Shown here: positions 1-10,000 of the stretch, in pieces
Layout of the letters: each line of letters opens with the position of its first letter
Position numbering within the stretch: the stretch's first letter is position 1
NCBI RefSeq assembly: GCF_024710845.1
Contig: NZ_JANJTZ010000053.1
Span: forward strand, 62,001-126,000
Length of the DNA stretch: 64,000 nucleotides
Source: Mesorhizobium sp.
GTDB taxonomy: Bacteria > Pseudomonadota > Alphaproteobacteria > Rhizobiales > Rhizobiaceae
Reading direction: 5' to 3'
The notes under the pieces: model-generated
The model's input: only the letters and a program-made list of their open reading frames with translations
Databases searched by the model: none
What the model was told of the DNA's origin: nothing
Translations under genes and position numbers: made by a program

Positions 1-162
1 CCGGATTCGCTGTTCAAGGCGGACGGGGAAAGGACCGCGATCCGATTCGTGCGCTTCCGCCCTCCGAAGCTCGAGCGGACGGCGGACGGGCTGACTCTCT
101 CGCTGCCGCATATCCGGCTCGACCGCGCCCTTCAATTCCTTATTGGAGATGCATTGGCATGA
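1..162 (+). CDS. YcjX-like family protein, C-terminal fragment (5' truncated by window)
   Basis: Open frame 1 from base 1 to TGA at 160-162, reading ...RFVRFRPPKLERTADGLTLSLPHIRLDRALQFLIGDALA*. Followed by an overlapping YcjF-like gene, the usual ycjX-ycjF pair. Confidence 0.7.
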   Translation, partial: PDSLFKADGERTAIRFVRFRPPKLERTADGLTLSLPHIRLDRALQFLIGDALA

Positions 163-1232
163 CGCAACCACGCCAGCCGGCGTCCTTCCAGCTCACGCCG
201 GAGCCAGAGGCGGCGCCGCCTAAACCGGAGCCCGCCCGCAAACCGCGTGCGATCCGCAAGGACGAGGTTGCGCTGGTCGTCCCCGCGGAAATCGACGTCT
301 TCGAGACGGACGGCCTGGACGCCCTGGCGCCGCCAGCGCCGCTGAAGCCGCGACCGGCGTCGCGTCTAGGCACATTGTTCTTCGGCGCCCTCGTTACGCT
401 CCTTTCGCTGGCAGCCGGCCTGTGGGCGGAGCAACTCATTCGCGACCTGTTCCGTCGAAGCGAATGGCTTGGCTGGCTGGGGATCGCGCTTGCCGCGATA
501 GTCGTCGTCACTTTTCTGGCAATCCTCGTGCGCGAGCTTTACGCCCTGGCGCGCCTTGCGTCGGTGGAAGCGCTTCGCGAGCGGGCCGAACGCGCATCCC
601 GGGCCAATGACAGCAAGGCCGCGCGCGCAGCGGTGGCCGACCTGGTCGTGCTCGTCGGCAAGAAGCCGGAAACCGCCGCCGGACGCCGCGCCATGGTCGA
701 ACTCAAGGGCGAAGTCATCGATGGCGTCGACTTTCTGCGCTACGCCGAGGCCGAGATCCTCGCCCCCCTGGATGAGAAGGCCAAGGACCTGATTCTCGAC
801 GCCGCCAAGCGGGTGTCGATCGTCACCGCCGTCAGCCCGCGGGCGCTGGTGGACCTCGGCTATGTGCTGTGGGAGGCCGGCCGGCTGGTGCGTCGCATGT
901 CAGAACTCTACGGTGGCCGGCCCGGCACACTCGGCTTCTTCAGGTTGACACGCAGCGTGTTGGCACATCTGGCCGTCACGGGCTCCATCGCAGCCGGCGA
1001 CAGCCTGATCCAACAGCTGGTCGGGCACGGGCTTGCCGCCCGAATCTCGGCCAAGCTCGGCGAAGGCGTCGTCAACGGAATGATGACGGTCCGAATCGGC
1101 ATCGCCGCGATGGAGACCGCACGCCCCTTTCCCTTCGACGCCGTGAAGCGTCCCGGCATGGGGGATTTCGCCTCGGCGCTCGCTACGTTCGCCTCCCGGA
1201 AACGCGAGGTAGCGACCAGCGAGGACGTTTGA
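159..1232 (+). CDS. YcjF/TIGR01620 family membrane protein (DUF697-like)
   Basis: 357 aa, two N-terminal TM segments, 4-bp ATGA overlap with the upstream ycjX-like gene. Confidence 0.8.
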   Translation: MTQPRQPASFQLTPEPEAAPPKPEPARKPRAIRKDEVALVVPAEIDVFETDGLDALAPPAPLKPRPASRLGTLFFGALVTLLSLAAGLWAEQLIRDLFRRSEWLGWLGIALAAIVVVTFLAILVRELYALARLASVEALRERAERASRANDSKAARAAVADLVVLVGKKPETAAGRRAMVELKGEVIDGVDFLRYAEAEILAPLDEKAKDLILDAAKRVSIVTAVSPRALVDLGYVLWEAGRLVRRMSELYGGRPGTLGFFRLTRSVLAHLAVTGSIAAGDSLIQQLVGHGLAARISAKLGEGVVNGMMTVRIGIAAMETARPFPFDAVKRPGMGDFASALATFASRKREVATSEDV

Positions 1233-1351
1233 TCTTGCGTCGCGCGGCTCCCTCGCGCATTGTATGAGACAAAGGACGGGTGACGAAGCATTAACCAATC
1301 GCGGCCATGCTCCGGTCGACCCCGCCCCCGAGAAATGCCGGACTCGACCCC

Positions 1352-1894
1352 ATGCGCGTGAACCGAACTGCCATTCTTTCGTTCGCAGCCGTCCTTCCGG
1401 TGCTCGTAGCGCCGGTCGCGGGCTTCGCCGCCGACGGTGACGAACAGTTCTTCCGTTCGGTCCAAGGGGTTTGGACTGGACCAGGCGAAATCGTCGCCGG
1501 CAAGTACAAAGGCACGAAGTTCACCTGCCGCCTGAACGGATCGACGCCGGACGGCAAGATTGGAATGAAGCTCGACGGCTCCTGTCGCGTCGGCGTCTTC
1601 TCGCAGCGCATGTCGGCGACGGTCGAGCGCAAGGGCCGTGGCTATCGCGGAATCTTCCTCGACGGCGCCGCCGGCGAAGGGCTCGACATTGTCTCCGGAA
1701 GCGTCGATGGCAAGAAGGTTACGTTCTCGATCTCGCGCAACCAGTTGAATGGCGCGATGAGCGCACGCCTGCCGAACAAGGATTCGATGAACGTCAGCGT
1801 CTCCGTCAAGGTCGACCGCCAGATGGTCCGCGTGATTGCGATGGACCTGAAGCGGACAGGTGACGCGCCTGTGGCGACCGTAGCCGCCGAATAG
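1352..1894 (+). CDS. Uncharacterised exported protein
   Basis: Signal peptide MRVNRTAILSFAAVLPVLVAPVAGFAA; the internal ATG at 1352 is preferred over the ORF start at 1307. Confidence 0.65.
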   Translation: MRVNRTAILSFAAVLPVLVAPVAGFAADGDEQFFRSVQGVWTGPGEIVAGKYKGTKFTCRLNGSTPDGKIGMKLDGSCRVGVFSQRMSATVERKGRGYRGIFLDGAAGEGLDIVSGSVDGKKVTFSISRNQLNGAMSARLPNKDSMNVSVSVKVDRQMVRVIAMDLKRTGDAPVATVAAE

Positions 1895-2410
1895 TCACTC
1901 CTTCCACCAGGACCCATCTTCGGTCAGTTTTTCGATGCCGCTCGCATCGAGGCCGGTAAGATGGCTCGCCACCTTGACGTTGCGGATCGTCAGATCCGGG
2001 GCGATCTCCGCCAACGGTACAAGAACGAAAGCGCGCAGGAACATCCGTGGATGCGGTATTTCCAGCCCGAGTTCCTTCACCGATCGCGTTCCGTACAGGA
2101 GCACGTCGATGTCGATCAGTCTTGGGCCGAAGCGTTCGCCGCGAACCCGTTTAAGCTGGATTTCGGTATCGAGGCAGAGATCAAGAAGCGCCTTCGGCGA
2201 TCGTTGGGTTCGCACTTCGGCCACGGCGTTCAGAAATGGCGGCTGGTCGAGCTTGCCCCACGGTGGGGTGCGGTAGAGCGAAGACACTCTGGCGATGTCG
2301 GTCATCCTGTCGGCGTCGATCGCGCGCAGGGCTTTCGTCATCGCCGTCCGAGGATCGCCGATATTGCCGCCAAGGCCCAGATAGGCCACCTCCTCACCGA
2401 GGCCAGGCAA
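1895..2410 (-). CDS. folK: 2-amino-4-hydroxy-6-hydroxymethyldihydropteridine diphosphokinase
   Basis: AYLGLGGNIGDPR..., RFGPRLIDIDVLLYG and EIPHPRMFLRAFVLVPLAEIAP motifs; adjacent to folB and folP. Confidence 0.95.
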   Translation of the reverse strand: MPGLGEEVAYLGLGGNIGDPRTAMTKALRAIDADRMTDIARVSSLYRTPPWGKLDQPPFLNAVAEVRTQRSPKALLDLCLDTEIQLKRVRGERFGPRLIDIDVLLYGTRSVKELGLEIPHPRMFLRAFVLVPLAEIAPDLTIRNVKVASHLTGLDASGIEKLTEDGSWWKE

Positions 2411-2756
2411 CGGTCACCTCGACATGATCCAGAACTCCGTTCACGGGTGCGTTCGGTTTCCTGATGGTGATGGCCGCCTGTACAATCATGGGAAACCGGT
2501 CGCACAAGGATCTGCCGATCTCCTGCGCCAGCGCCTCGATCAGAAATCTGCGCCGCCCGGTAACGATCTGTTCGATCAGGCTGAAAGCCGCGCCGTAGTC
2601 GACAGTCTCCGCGATACGATCCCGATCAAGCGCAGCATCGGCATCGACGGTCAGTTCGGCATCGACGTAGAAGCGCTGTCCCATGCGCTCCTCCTCGTCA
2701 TGGACCCCATGCCGCGCAAAGAACGCGCAATTCCTGAGCCGGATCACATAGCTCAT
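2394..2756 (-). CDS. folB: Dihydroneopterin aldolase
   Basis: FFARHGVHDEEERMGQRFYVDAEL and VRKPNAPV-like C-terminal motif (IRKPNAPVNGVLDHVEV); sits between folP and folK. Confidence 0.95.
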   Translation of the reverse strand: MSYVIRLRNCAFFARHGVHDEEERMGQRFYVDAELTVDADAALDRDRIAETVDYGAAFSLIEQIVTGRRRFLIEALAQEIGRSLCDRFPMIVQAAITIRKPNAPVNGVLDHVEVTVAWPR

Positions 2757-3601
2757 GATGTCGGGGAGCCTCCCTGACTCCGCAGAATCGCATCCGCCAG
2801 CTTCAACGCGTCGACGGATGACGCTACGTCATGCACCCTGAAGATGGAGGCTCCACGTAACCGGAGGATGGCGCTGGAGACAGCGGTCGCCGTGTCACGC
2901 TGGTCGACCGGACGTCCCGTGACATGGCCCAGGAATCGCTTCCGCGACGTCCCCACCAGCATCGGATAGCCCAGCCGCAGCAATTCGCCGAAACGGGCAA
3001 TGATCTCGATGTTCTCATCCGGGTCTTTGGCAAAGCCGAAGCCGGGATCGAGAACGACCGCTTCGTCCGGTACGCCGGCCGCGCGGGCGATTTCGATCGA
3101 ACGCTGGAAGAAGGTCAATTGATCATCGATCGGATCGGGGAGCCTGTCTCGATCCCGGCCATTGTGCATCGCCACCAGGCCGCATCCGCTGCGCGCTGCA
3201 AGCAGGGCGATGCCCTCCTCGCCCTGCAGCCCCCCGATATCGTTGATGATATGGGCACCGGCATCGATCGCGATCCGGGCGGTCTCGGCACGGTAAGTGT
3301 CTACCGAGATGATGATCTGCGGATGACGTGCCAGCTCCGCTACCACGGGAATCACGCGCCGCTGCTCTTCCAGCGCGGTGATCGATTCGCCTCCCGGCCG
3401 GGTCGATTCGCCACCCACATCGACGACTTCGGCGCCTGCCGATCGGAGATCCAGGGCAAGCTTGACCGCTGCCTCGATCGTCTCGACCCTGCCGCCGTCT
3501 GAAAAACTGTCCGGCGTGACGTTGACGATTCCCATGACGACGGCCGTGCTGCCGAAGGCGATCTGCCGACCGTGCGCTAGCGACCAGATTCTTCGTCCCA
3601 T
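2753..3601 (-). CDS. folP: Dihydropteroate synthase
   Basis: MGIVNVTPDSFSDGG, DVGGESTRPG, VLDPGFGFAK and LVGTSRKRFLG motifs; start chosen at MGRRIWSLAHGR (ORF extends to 3658). Confidence 0.95.
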   Translation of the reverse strand: MGRRIWSLAHGRQIAFGSTAVVMGIVNVTPDSFSDGGRVETIEAAVKLALDLRSAGAEVVDVGGESTRPGGESITALEEQRRVIPVVAELARHPQIIISVDTYRAETARIAIDAGAHIINDIGGLQGEEGIALLAARSGCGLVAMHNGRDRDRLPDPIDDQLTFFQRSIEIARAAGVPDEAVVLDPGFGFAKDPDENIEIIARFGELLRLGYPMLVGTSRKRFLGHVTGRPVDQRDTATAVSSAILRLRGASIFRVHDVASSVDALKLADAILRSQGGSPTS

Positions 3602-3736
3602 GGTTTTCGTACGACCGTTGGAAAAGTGGTGTTTGCGCATATCGGATAGCCAATGCAACGAAATTCATCACGAACTCGTGAACACGCTGGGGAAACCGGG
3701 ATTGCCGTTCGCAGCAGGCTATCGCATGGTTCGGCC

Positions 3737-4363
3737 ATGACCTTCCGGATATTCTTGATCACAACGATCGTTATGCCGATCGCGCTGTGCGTCGGCCTCG
3801 CAAATGCGGCGAGCGTATCGCGCTCTTACAGCTATTTCCGAATTGGTGGCGCCACCTTACCCGAGCTGCAGGACGAACTCACGTCTCGCGGGCCGACCGT
3901 CAAGAGCACCGGCCGGCGCCATCCCGGCGCGACGGAGATGCAGTTCGTCAATCGCCTCGACTATGACGGCGGCACCGGAAAGTGTCGCGTGTCGAAGGCG
4001 AGCATCTCGGTCAAGGCGAAGATCACCCTGCCGCGCTGGACGCGACCGGCTGGGGCAGCGGAAGACACAAGGCTGATCTGGGGCGCGCTCGCCGGTGATA
4101 TCAAGCGGCATGAGGAGAGCCATGTGAGCATCGCGCGCGACTACGCCCGACAGATGGAGGATGCCCTGCTGGCCCTGACGGCGCAGAAGACGTGCGCAAT
4201 CGCCGCCGACAAGGCGCAGGAGACGATCCGCAGGCTGCTTGCCTCGCATGACGCCGCGCAGGAGCGTTTCGACCGAATCGAGCGGATCAACTTCTCCGAG
4301 CGGATGGACCGCCTGATCCGCTACCGCATCGAACAGATTGAAGCTGGCCGGATCAGGAACTGA
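3737..4363 (+). CDS. DUF922-type predicted secreted Zn-dependent protease
   Basis: Signal peptide MTFRIFLITTIVMPIALCVGLANA; HExxH motif in IKRHEESHVSIARDYARQME. Confidence 0.75.
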   Translation: MTFRIFLITTIVMPIALCVGLANAASVSRSYSYFRIGGATLPELQDELTSRGPTVKSTGRRHPGATEMQFVNRLDYDGGTGKCRVSKASISVKAKITLPRWTRPAGAAEDTRLIWGALAGDIKRHEESHVSIARDYARQMEDALLALTAQKTCAIAADKAQETIRRLLASHDAAQERFDRIERINFSERMDRLIRYRIEQIEAGRIRN

Positions 4364-4526
4364 CAGTCCTTCCCGTCTGGCTGCTGGACCAGCGCATCTT
4401 CCTTGCAATTGCGGTGGCTTTGTCGCAAACGACGCTCTGTTGCCGAAGCGCCGCGGCTGAAAAGTCCGTCCGTAACGGGTTGATACCCTAGCCGGACCGC
4501 GTCTCGCCCCATTTGGACCGATCGAA

Positions 4527-5927
4527 ATGTCAGTCTCAGCGCTGGAAGGCCGCGCGACTCGCGCGGCGTGGATTGAGGAGATTCGCGCTACCGTCGGACT
4601 CGCATGGCCGATGGTCCTCACCAATGTCGCGCAGACGGCGATGACGGCGACCGACGTGATGATGATGGGGCGTCTCGGTGCCAATACGGTCGCCTCAGGC
4701 GCGCTTGGCTCCAACCTCTATTTCGCGCCGTTGATGTTCGGACTTGGCCTGATGCTGGCGACGTCGCCGATGATGGCGAGCGAGCTCGGCCGCCGTCGCC
4801 ATTCGGTCCGCGACATCCGCCGGACGGTTCGCCAGGGACTTTGGACTGCGATCGCCGTTTGCGTGCCGATGTGGGCGATGCTCTGGCATGCCGAGAGCAT
4901 ACTGGTCGCGATGGGACAGCAGCCGGACCTGTCGGCGGATGCCGGCCGCTACATGCGGACGCTCATGTGGGGCATTCTCCCTTTCTATGGCTACATCGTC
5001 CTGCGCTCGTTCATCTCAGCGCTGGAGCGGCCCGGCTGGGCGCTTGCGATCGTCTTCGTGGCCGTCGGCTTCAACGTCCTCGCCAACTGGTGCCTGATGT
5101 TCGGCAATCTCGGCTTTCCCGCCATGGGGATCGCAGGTTCGGGGCTTGCCACCACCATGTCGAACCTTCTGATGCTCGGCGGGCTGGCTGCCGTCGTCAC
5201 GATCGACGGCAAGTTCCGGCGCTACAGCCTGTTCGGCCGTTTCTGGCGCGCCGACTGGCCTCGCTTCCGCGCCTTGTGGAGGCTCGGATTGCCGATCGCC
5301 GCCATGGTCGCGTTTGAAGTGACCATCTTCAACGCGGCCGCGTTCATGATGGGACTGATCGACGCTCCGTCGCTTGCGGCCCATGCGATCGCACTGCAGA
5401 TCGCCTCGATCAGCTTCATGGTGCCGCTGGGTCTCGGCCAGGCTGTCACCGTGCGCGTCGGCCGCGCCTGGGGAGCAGGCGACGCCGACGCCGTGGCCCG
5501 TGCCGGATGGACGGCCTATGTTCTCTCGCTGGCCTTCATGTCCACCATGGCGCTGACGATGTTTACCTTCCCGCGACAGCTCATCGGCGCGTTCCTCGAC
5601 CTCGACGATCCGGCCAACGCGGTCGTGCTCGCGCTCGGCGTGTCGTTTCTGGCCTATGCGGCGCTCTTCCAGATCGTGGACGGCGCCCAGGCCGTCGGCA
5701 GCGGCATGCTGCGCGGTCTGCACGACACCGCCGTGCCGATGGTGTTCGCCGGGATCGGCTACTGGGGTATCGGGTTGCCGCTCGGTGCGCTTCTCGCGTT
5801 CCGGTTCGGCTTCGGTGGCATCGGCATCTGGATCGGCCTGTCGACGGGACTTGCCGTGGTCGCCCTGCTGCTACTGGTGCGGTGGCTGCGACGACCGTCT
5901 CCGCCGACGCGCGTCGTCTCTGCCTAA
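4527..5927 (+). CDS. MATE family multidrug efflux transporter
   Basis: 466 aa with 12 TM-like segments; N-terminal LAWPMVLTNVAQTAMTATDVMMMGRLG typical of MATE proteins. Confidence 0.92.
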   Translation: MSVSALEGRATRAAWIEEIRATVGLAWPMVLTNVAQTAMTATDVMMMGRLGANTVASGALGSNLYFAPLMFGLGLMLATSPMMASELGRRRHSVRDIRRTVRQGLWTAIAVCVPMWAMLWHAESILVAMGQQPDLSADAGRYMRTLMWGILPFYGYIVLRSFISALERPGWALAIVFVAVGFNVLANWCLMFGNLGFPAMGIAGSGLATTMSNLLMLGGLAAVVTIDGKFRRYSLFGRFWRADWPRFRALWRLGLPIAAMVAFEVTIFNAAAFMMGLIDAPSLAAHAIALQIASISFMVPLGLGQAVTVRVGRAWGAGDADAVARAGWTAYVLSLAFMSTMALTMFTFPRQLIGAFLDLDDPANAVVLALGVSFLAYAALFQIVDGAQAVGSGMLRGLHDTAVPMVFAGIGYWGIGLPLGALLAFRFGFGGIGIWIGLSTGLAVVALLLLVRWLRRPSPPTRVVSA

Positions 5928-5980
5928 GACAGGGCGAGCAATCGAATCGGCTCGGTCTATATCCGTCGAGTGCCGAGAAC

Positions 5981-6301
5981 CTATGCCTGACGCTCGGGGA
6001 TCCTGACGATCAGGCCGTCGAGCGCATCCCTGACCTTGATCTGGCAGGACAGGCGCGAATTCGGCTGAACTTCATAGGCGAAGTCGAGCATGTCCTCCTC
6101 CATCGCTTCCGGTTCGCCGACTTCGTCGGTCCATGCCTCGTCGACATAGACATGGCACGTCGCACAGGCGCATGCGCCGCCGCACTCGGCCTCGATGCCG
6201 GGCACCGCGTTGCGGATCGCGTTCTCCATCACGGTGGAGCCGTTCTCCGCCTCGATATCGAAACGCGTGCCGTCGAAGGCGATGTAGGTCAGCTTTGTCA
6301 T
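5981..6301 (-). CDS. 2Fe-2S ferredoxin (adrenodoxin/FdxB type)
   Basis: 106 aa, cluster motif [19 protein letters not shown]. Confidence 0.93.
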   Translation of the reverse strand: MTKLTYIAFDGTRFDIEAENGSTVMENAIRNAVPGIEAECGGACACATCHVYVDEAWTDEVGEPEAMEEDMLDFAYEVQPNSRLSCQIKVRDALDGLIVRIPERQA

Positions 6302-6368
6302 GAAATAGGCCCCGGAACCTGTGTCTGCGCGGAGATAGTCACTCCGCGAGCCGAGTCAACCGCGAGAC

Positions 6369-6743
6369 TCAGCGGCTGATCGACGCGATGAAATCCTTCA
6401 CCTCGTCGATTCGCGCGGCCAGATGCAGCAGCAGCGATTTGTCATCGGGATCGTGCTCGATCTCGGTCGCGGTCTTCGCAACTCCGAACGCTCCGATCCC
6501 CGAGGCCGAGCCCCGCAAGCCGTGTGCGAGGAATTTCCGTTCCGAAGCGTTGGCGCTCGAGATCCGATCGCGAACCATGGTCGCCTGCTGGACGAAAAGT
6601 GCCAGCACCTCGCGTTCAAGATCCCGGTCTCCGAGTGTTTGTTTTGCCAGGTGCACGAGATCGACCGGCCGCGTGCGCGAGGGCGGGCATTCCTCTCCGC
6701 CGGGATTGGCAAAGGCCACTGTCTGAAGATTCGCTTGCGGCAT
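6369..6743 (-). CDS. Hpt (histidine phosphotransfer) domain protein
   Basis: LAHGLRGSASGIGAFGVAKTATEIE matches the Hpt HxLKGSAxxxGA motif; single-domain protein, start chosen at MPQANLQT. Confidence 0.8.
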   Translation of the reverse strand: MPQANLQTVAFANPGGEECPPSRTRPVDLVHLAKQTLGDRDLEREVLALFVQQATMVRDRISSANASERKFLAHGLRGSASGIGAFGVAKTATEIEHDPDDKSLLLHLAARIDEVKDFIASISR

Positions 6744-7022
6744 GCGCCCGGTCCCGATGTGCTCTGATGGAACAAACTTAGAGGAAGGCGACCAACAAGC
6801 CGTTAACGACGCTGGACGGCAATAGGGCCTCGGCCATGCCGATTTTCCCATATCCGTCGCGTTGTTAACCTTATGTTTAAAGTTTTACACATGGGTTGGA
6901 ATGCAGGTTTCAATTGCCGGGTCGTGCCATTACGATACGAGCACGTGTAATTTCGCGTTGCGCGCGGGCTGTGGGGAGCCGGAAACGGTTGGGTCGCGCA
7001 CTTAGTAGAGGGTTGTAGCTGC

Positions 7023-10000
7023 ATGGCGCGTAAACCAAACACCACGTCTCCCATCGACCGCGACGTGGACAAGGAACTCGAAAAGGCCCTCGAATTCGAC
7101 CTCAACGGCGTTGAGGAGATCGACTTCTCCTCGTCGATGGATGAACTCGAGGCGCAGATATCGCAGGCCGCCGACGACCTCGTCAAGGAAAGCCGCGGCG
7201 GCACGACATCCGCCAGCCCCCAGGCAGCATCCACGGGCTCCAGCAGTTCCCAGACCGCGACCGCCTCGCGCTCGGCCCCCAATGCTGCCGGCAAGGCGAC
7301 GGCGAGCACTTCCAAGTCGGCGGCAAACACGCCTGCGGCCCCCTCGACTGCAAGCGCCGGGTCGGGCGCCAGGAAGGGCGAGCCGCTTCGCCCCGTCGAG
7401 GCACCCGCTTCGTCGTCGGCTCCTGGGCCGATCTCGTTCCAGCCCGCCAATGACGACCGTCAGCGCGAGTATCAGTCTGTCCAGCAGTCTCTGGCACGCG
7501 GGACATCGCGCACGCTTTCGGTTTCCATGGCGCTTCTCAGCGTAGCGTGGATCGCAGGCGGGCTCGCTCTCGGCCACGTTCTCTACGCGCCGCAGATATG
7601 GGCGATCCGCTCGATGCAGCAGCTTCTTGCCATGCCGCAGGTGATCGCGCTCGCCATTGGGATCGTCGTGCCGCTGCTCCTGTTCTGGGCGTTCGCCGCG
7701 ATGATGCGTCGCGCGCAGGAGATGCGCCTCGCCGCACAGTCGATCGCCGAAGCGGCATTCCGCCTCACCGAGCCCGAGAACCTGGCCGAAGACCGTGTCC
7801 GCAAGGTCAGCCAGGCGGTCCGCCGCGAAGTCCAGGCCATGGGCGAAGGGATCGAGCGCACGCTCGCACGTGCGGTCGAACTCGAGACGCTGGTTCATAC
7901 CGAGGTCAACGAACTCGAGCGTGCCTACAGCGAAAACGAAATGCGTATCCGCTCGCTCGTCGACGGGCTCGGCAGCGAGCGCGAAGCGGTGATCACGCAT
8001 GCGGAGCGTGTGCGCGCCTCGATCTCCGGCGCTCACGAGCTGCTGAAGGAGCAGCTCACCTCCTCGAGCACCGTCATCCACGACAGCGTCGCCGATGCGT
8101 CGACCCGGCTGACCTCGATGATTTCCGGTTCGGGCGAAATACTGGTCAATCGCATCAACGACAGCGGCCGCGCGATCTACTCGGCGATCGATGAGCGGAT
8201 GGACACGATCTCCGATCGGATCATCACATCGGGCGAAGCGTTCGCCAGCCTCCTCGACACGCGTATCGCCACCCTCACGGACCGTACCGACGAAGCCTCT
8301 CGTGCCCTGTCGGATATGCTCGACAGCCGCACCTCCGACATGGTGTCCCTCCTCGGTGGCACGTCCCGCACGCTGGCGGAAGAGTTCGATTCGCGCCTTG
8401 CCGGCATCGAGCGCACTCTGGCCGAGCGCGGGCAGACGCTGATCGGCGAATTCGAGACACGTGTCCAAGCGCTGGACCAGGGCACCGCCACACTCAACGC
8501 CGCGCTCGAGGCGCGCGCCCGCCAGATCAACGAGACCCTCATCGAGCGTGCCCGCGAGATCGCAGGCGCCTTCAGCGCCGGCAAGGAAGGCATGGCCGGG
8601 GTCATCGAGGAAACCAAGTCTCGCATCGGCGCGGATCTCGCCGAACTCGTCATGTCCACCTCGACGATGCTCGAAGGCCGGGCGAATGAGTTCACCCAGC
8701 GCCTCGAAGGTGGCCGACACCTCATCTCGACGGCACTCGACACGGATCTCGCCCGTCTCGCGGATGCGCGCGCCGCGCTCGACGAAACCGTCGGCGCCCA
8801 TGCGATGAAGCTCGCCGAAGGCCGCAACTACCTGTCCAGCATCCTGCAGGAGGATCTGGCGCGCGTCGAGGAAACCCGCGCGGAACTCGACCAGCGCCTG
8901 GAGGGCCACGCCCAGATGCTGGCGCAGGGCCGCACCGTGCTCACCAACGCCCTGGACGACGACATGCGTCGCCTTGCCGAAGCCCGGGCCGAAATCGACG
9001 CCCGGATTGCCGACCATACGGCGACCCTCGACGAAGGCCGCAGCTTCCTGTCCCGGGTTCTCGATGAAGACCTGGCGAAGCTGGAGCAGATCCGCGGCGA
9101 GATCGACAGGCGCGTCGAAGCGCATTCGCACCTTCTCTCCGAGGGACGGAGCGTTCTGTCGGGCGTCATGGACGAGGATCTTGCGAAACTCGCCCAGGCT
9201 CGGGCCGCGATCGACGCGTCGGTGGAACGCCATGTCGAGAAGCTGGCCGAAGGCCGCGATATCATGACCCACGCGCTGCAGTCGGATCTGGAGAAGCTTG
9301 CCGCGACACGCGCCGAGATCGACAGCGCGATCCAGAGCGGCATCGCGCGCCTCGCCGACGGACAGGGCGACGTCGGTCAGGCCCTCTCGCTGGAGATGGC
9401 GAAGATAGAAGACGCATTCCGCTCCCAGATCGGAGTCGTCGAAGGGCGCACGCAGGCCATTGAAGCCGCATTGGCCAATGGCGTCGAGAATGTACGCACG
9501 GTTCTCGAGCGGAGCGCGGGAGCGGTCGCCGGTGCGCTGCGCGACCGGGTTCTGGAAATCACGGCGGCCCTCACCGAGGACGCCGGCCAGGCCTTCCAGG
9601 ACGCGGACCAGAAGATCGCCGAACGCATCGATCTCGCCAATACCGCCTTTTCGGCGCGCGCGGCCGAGATCGCAAAGGCATTCGAAGAGGTGGACGGCAG
9701 GATCGTCGGCCGTATCGACCAGGTGTCGGATGCAATTTCGCGCCGCACGGACGAATTCGCTCTGACGATCGATCATGTCGACGGCAAGCTTGCCGGGCGG
9801 ATCGACGCCGCTTCCGGGATCATCGCGAACCGGGCCGACGAGCTCTCGCGCGCCTTCGAACAGGTCGACGAGAAGCTCGGCGAGCGCATCCAGGAAGTGA
9901 CCACCGTGGTGGCGACGCGCGTTGGAGATCTCTCGCGCGCAGTCGCGAAGGTTGACGAACGGCTTTCGGAGCGGATCGATCAGACCTCTTCGACGATCGC

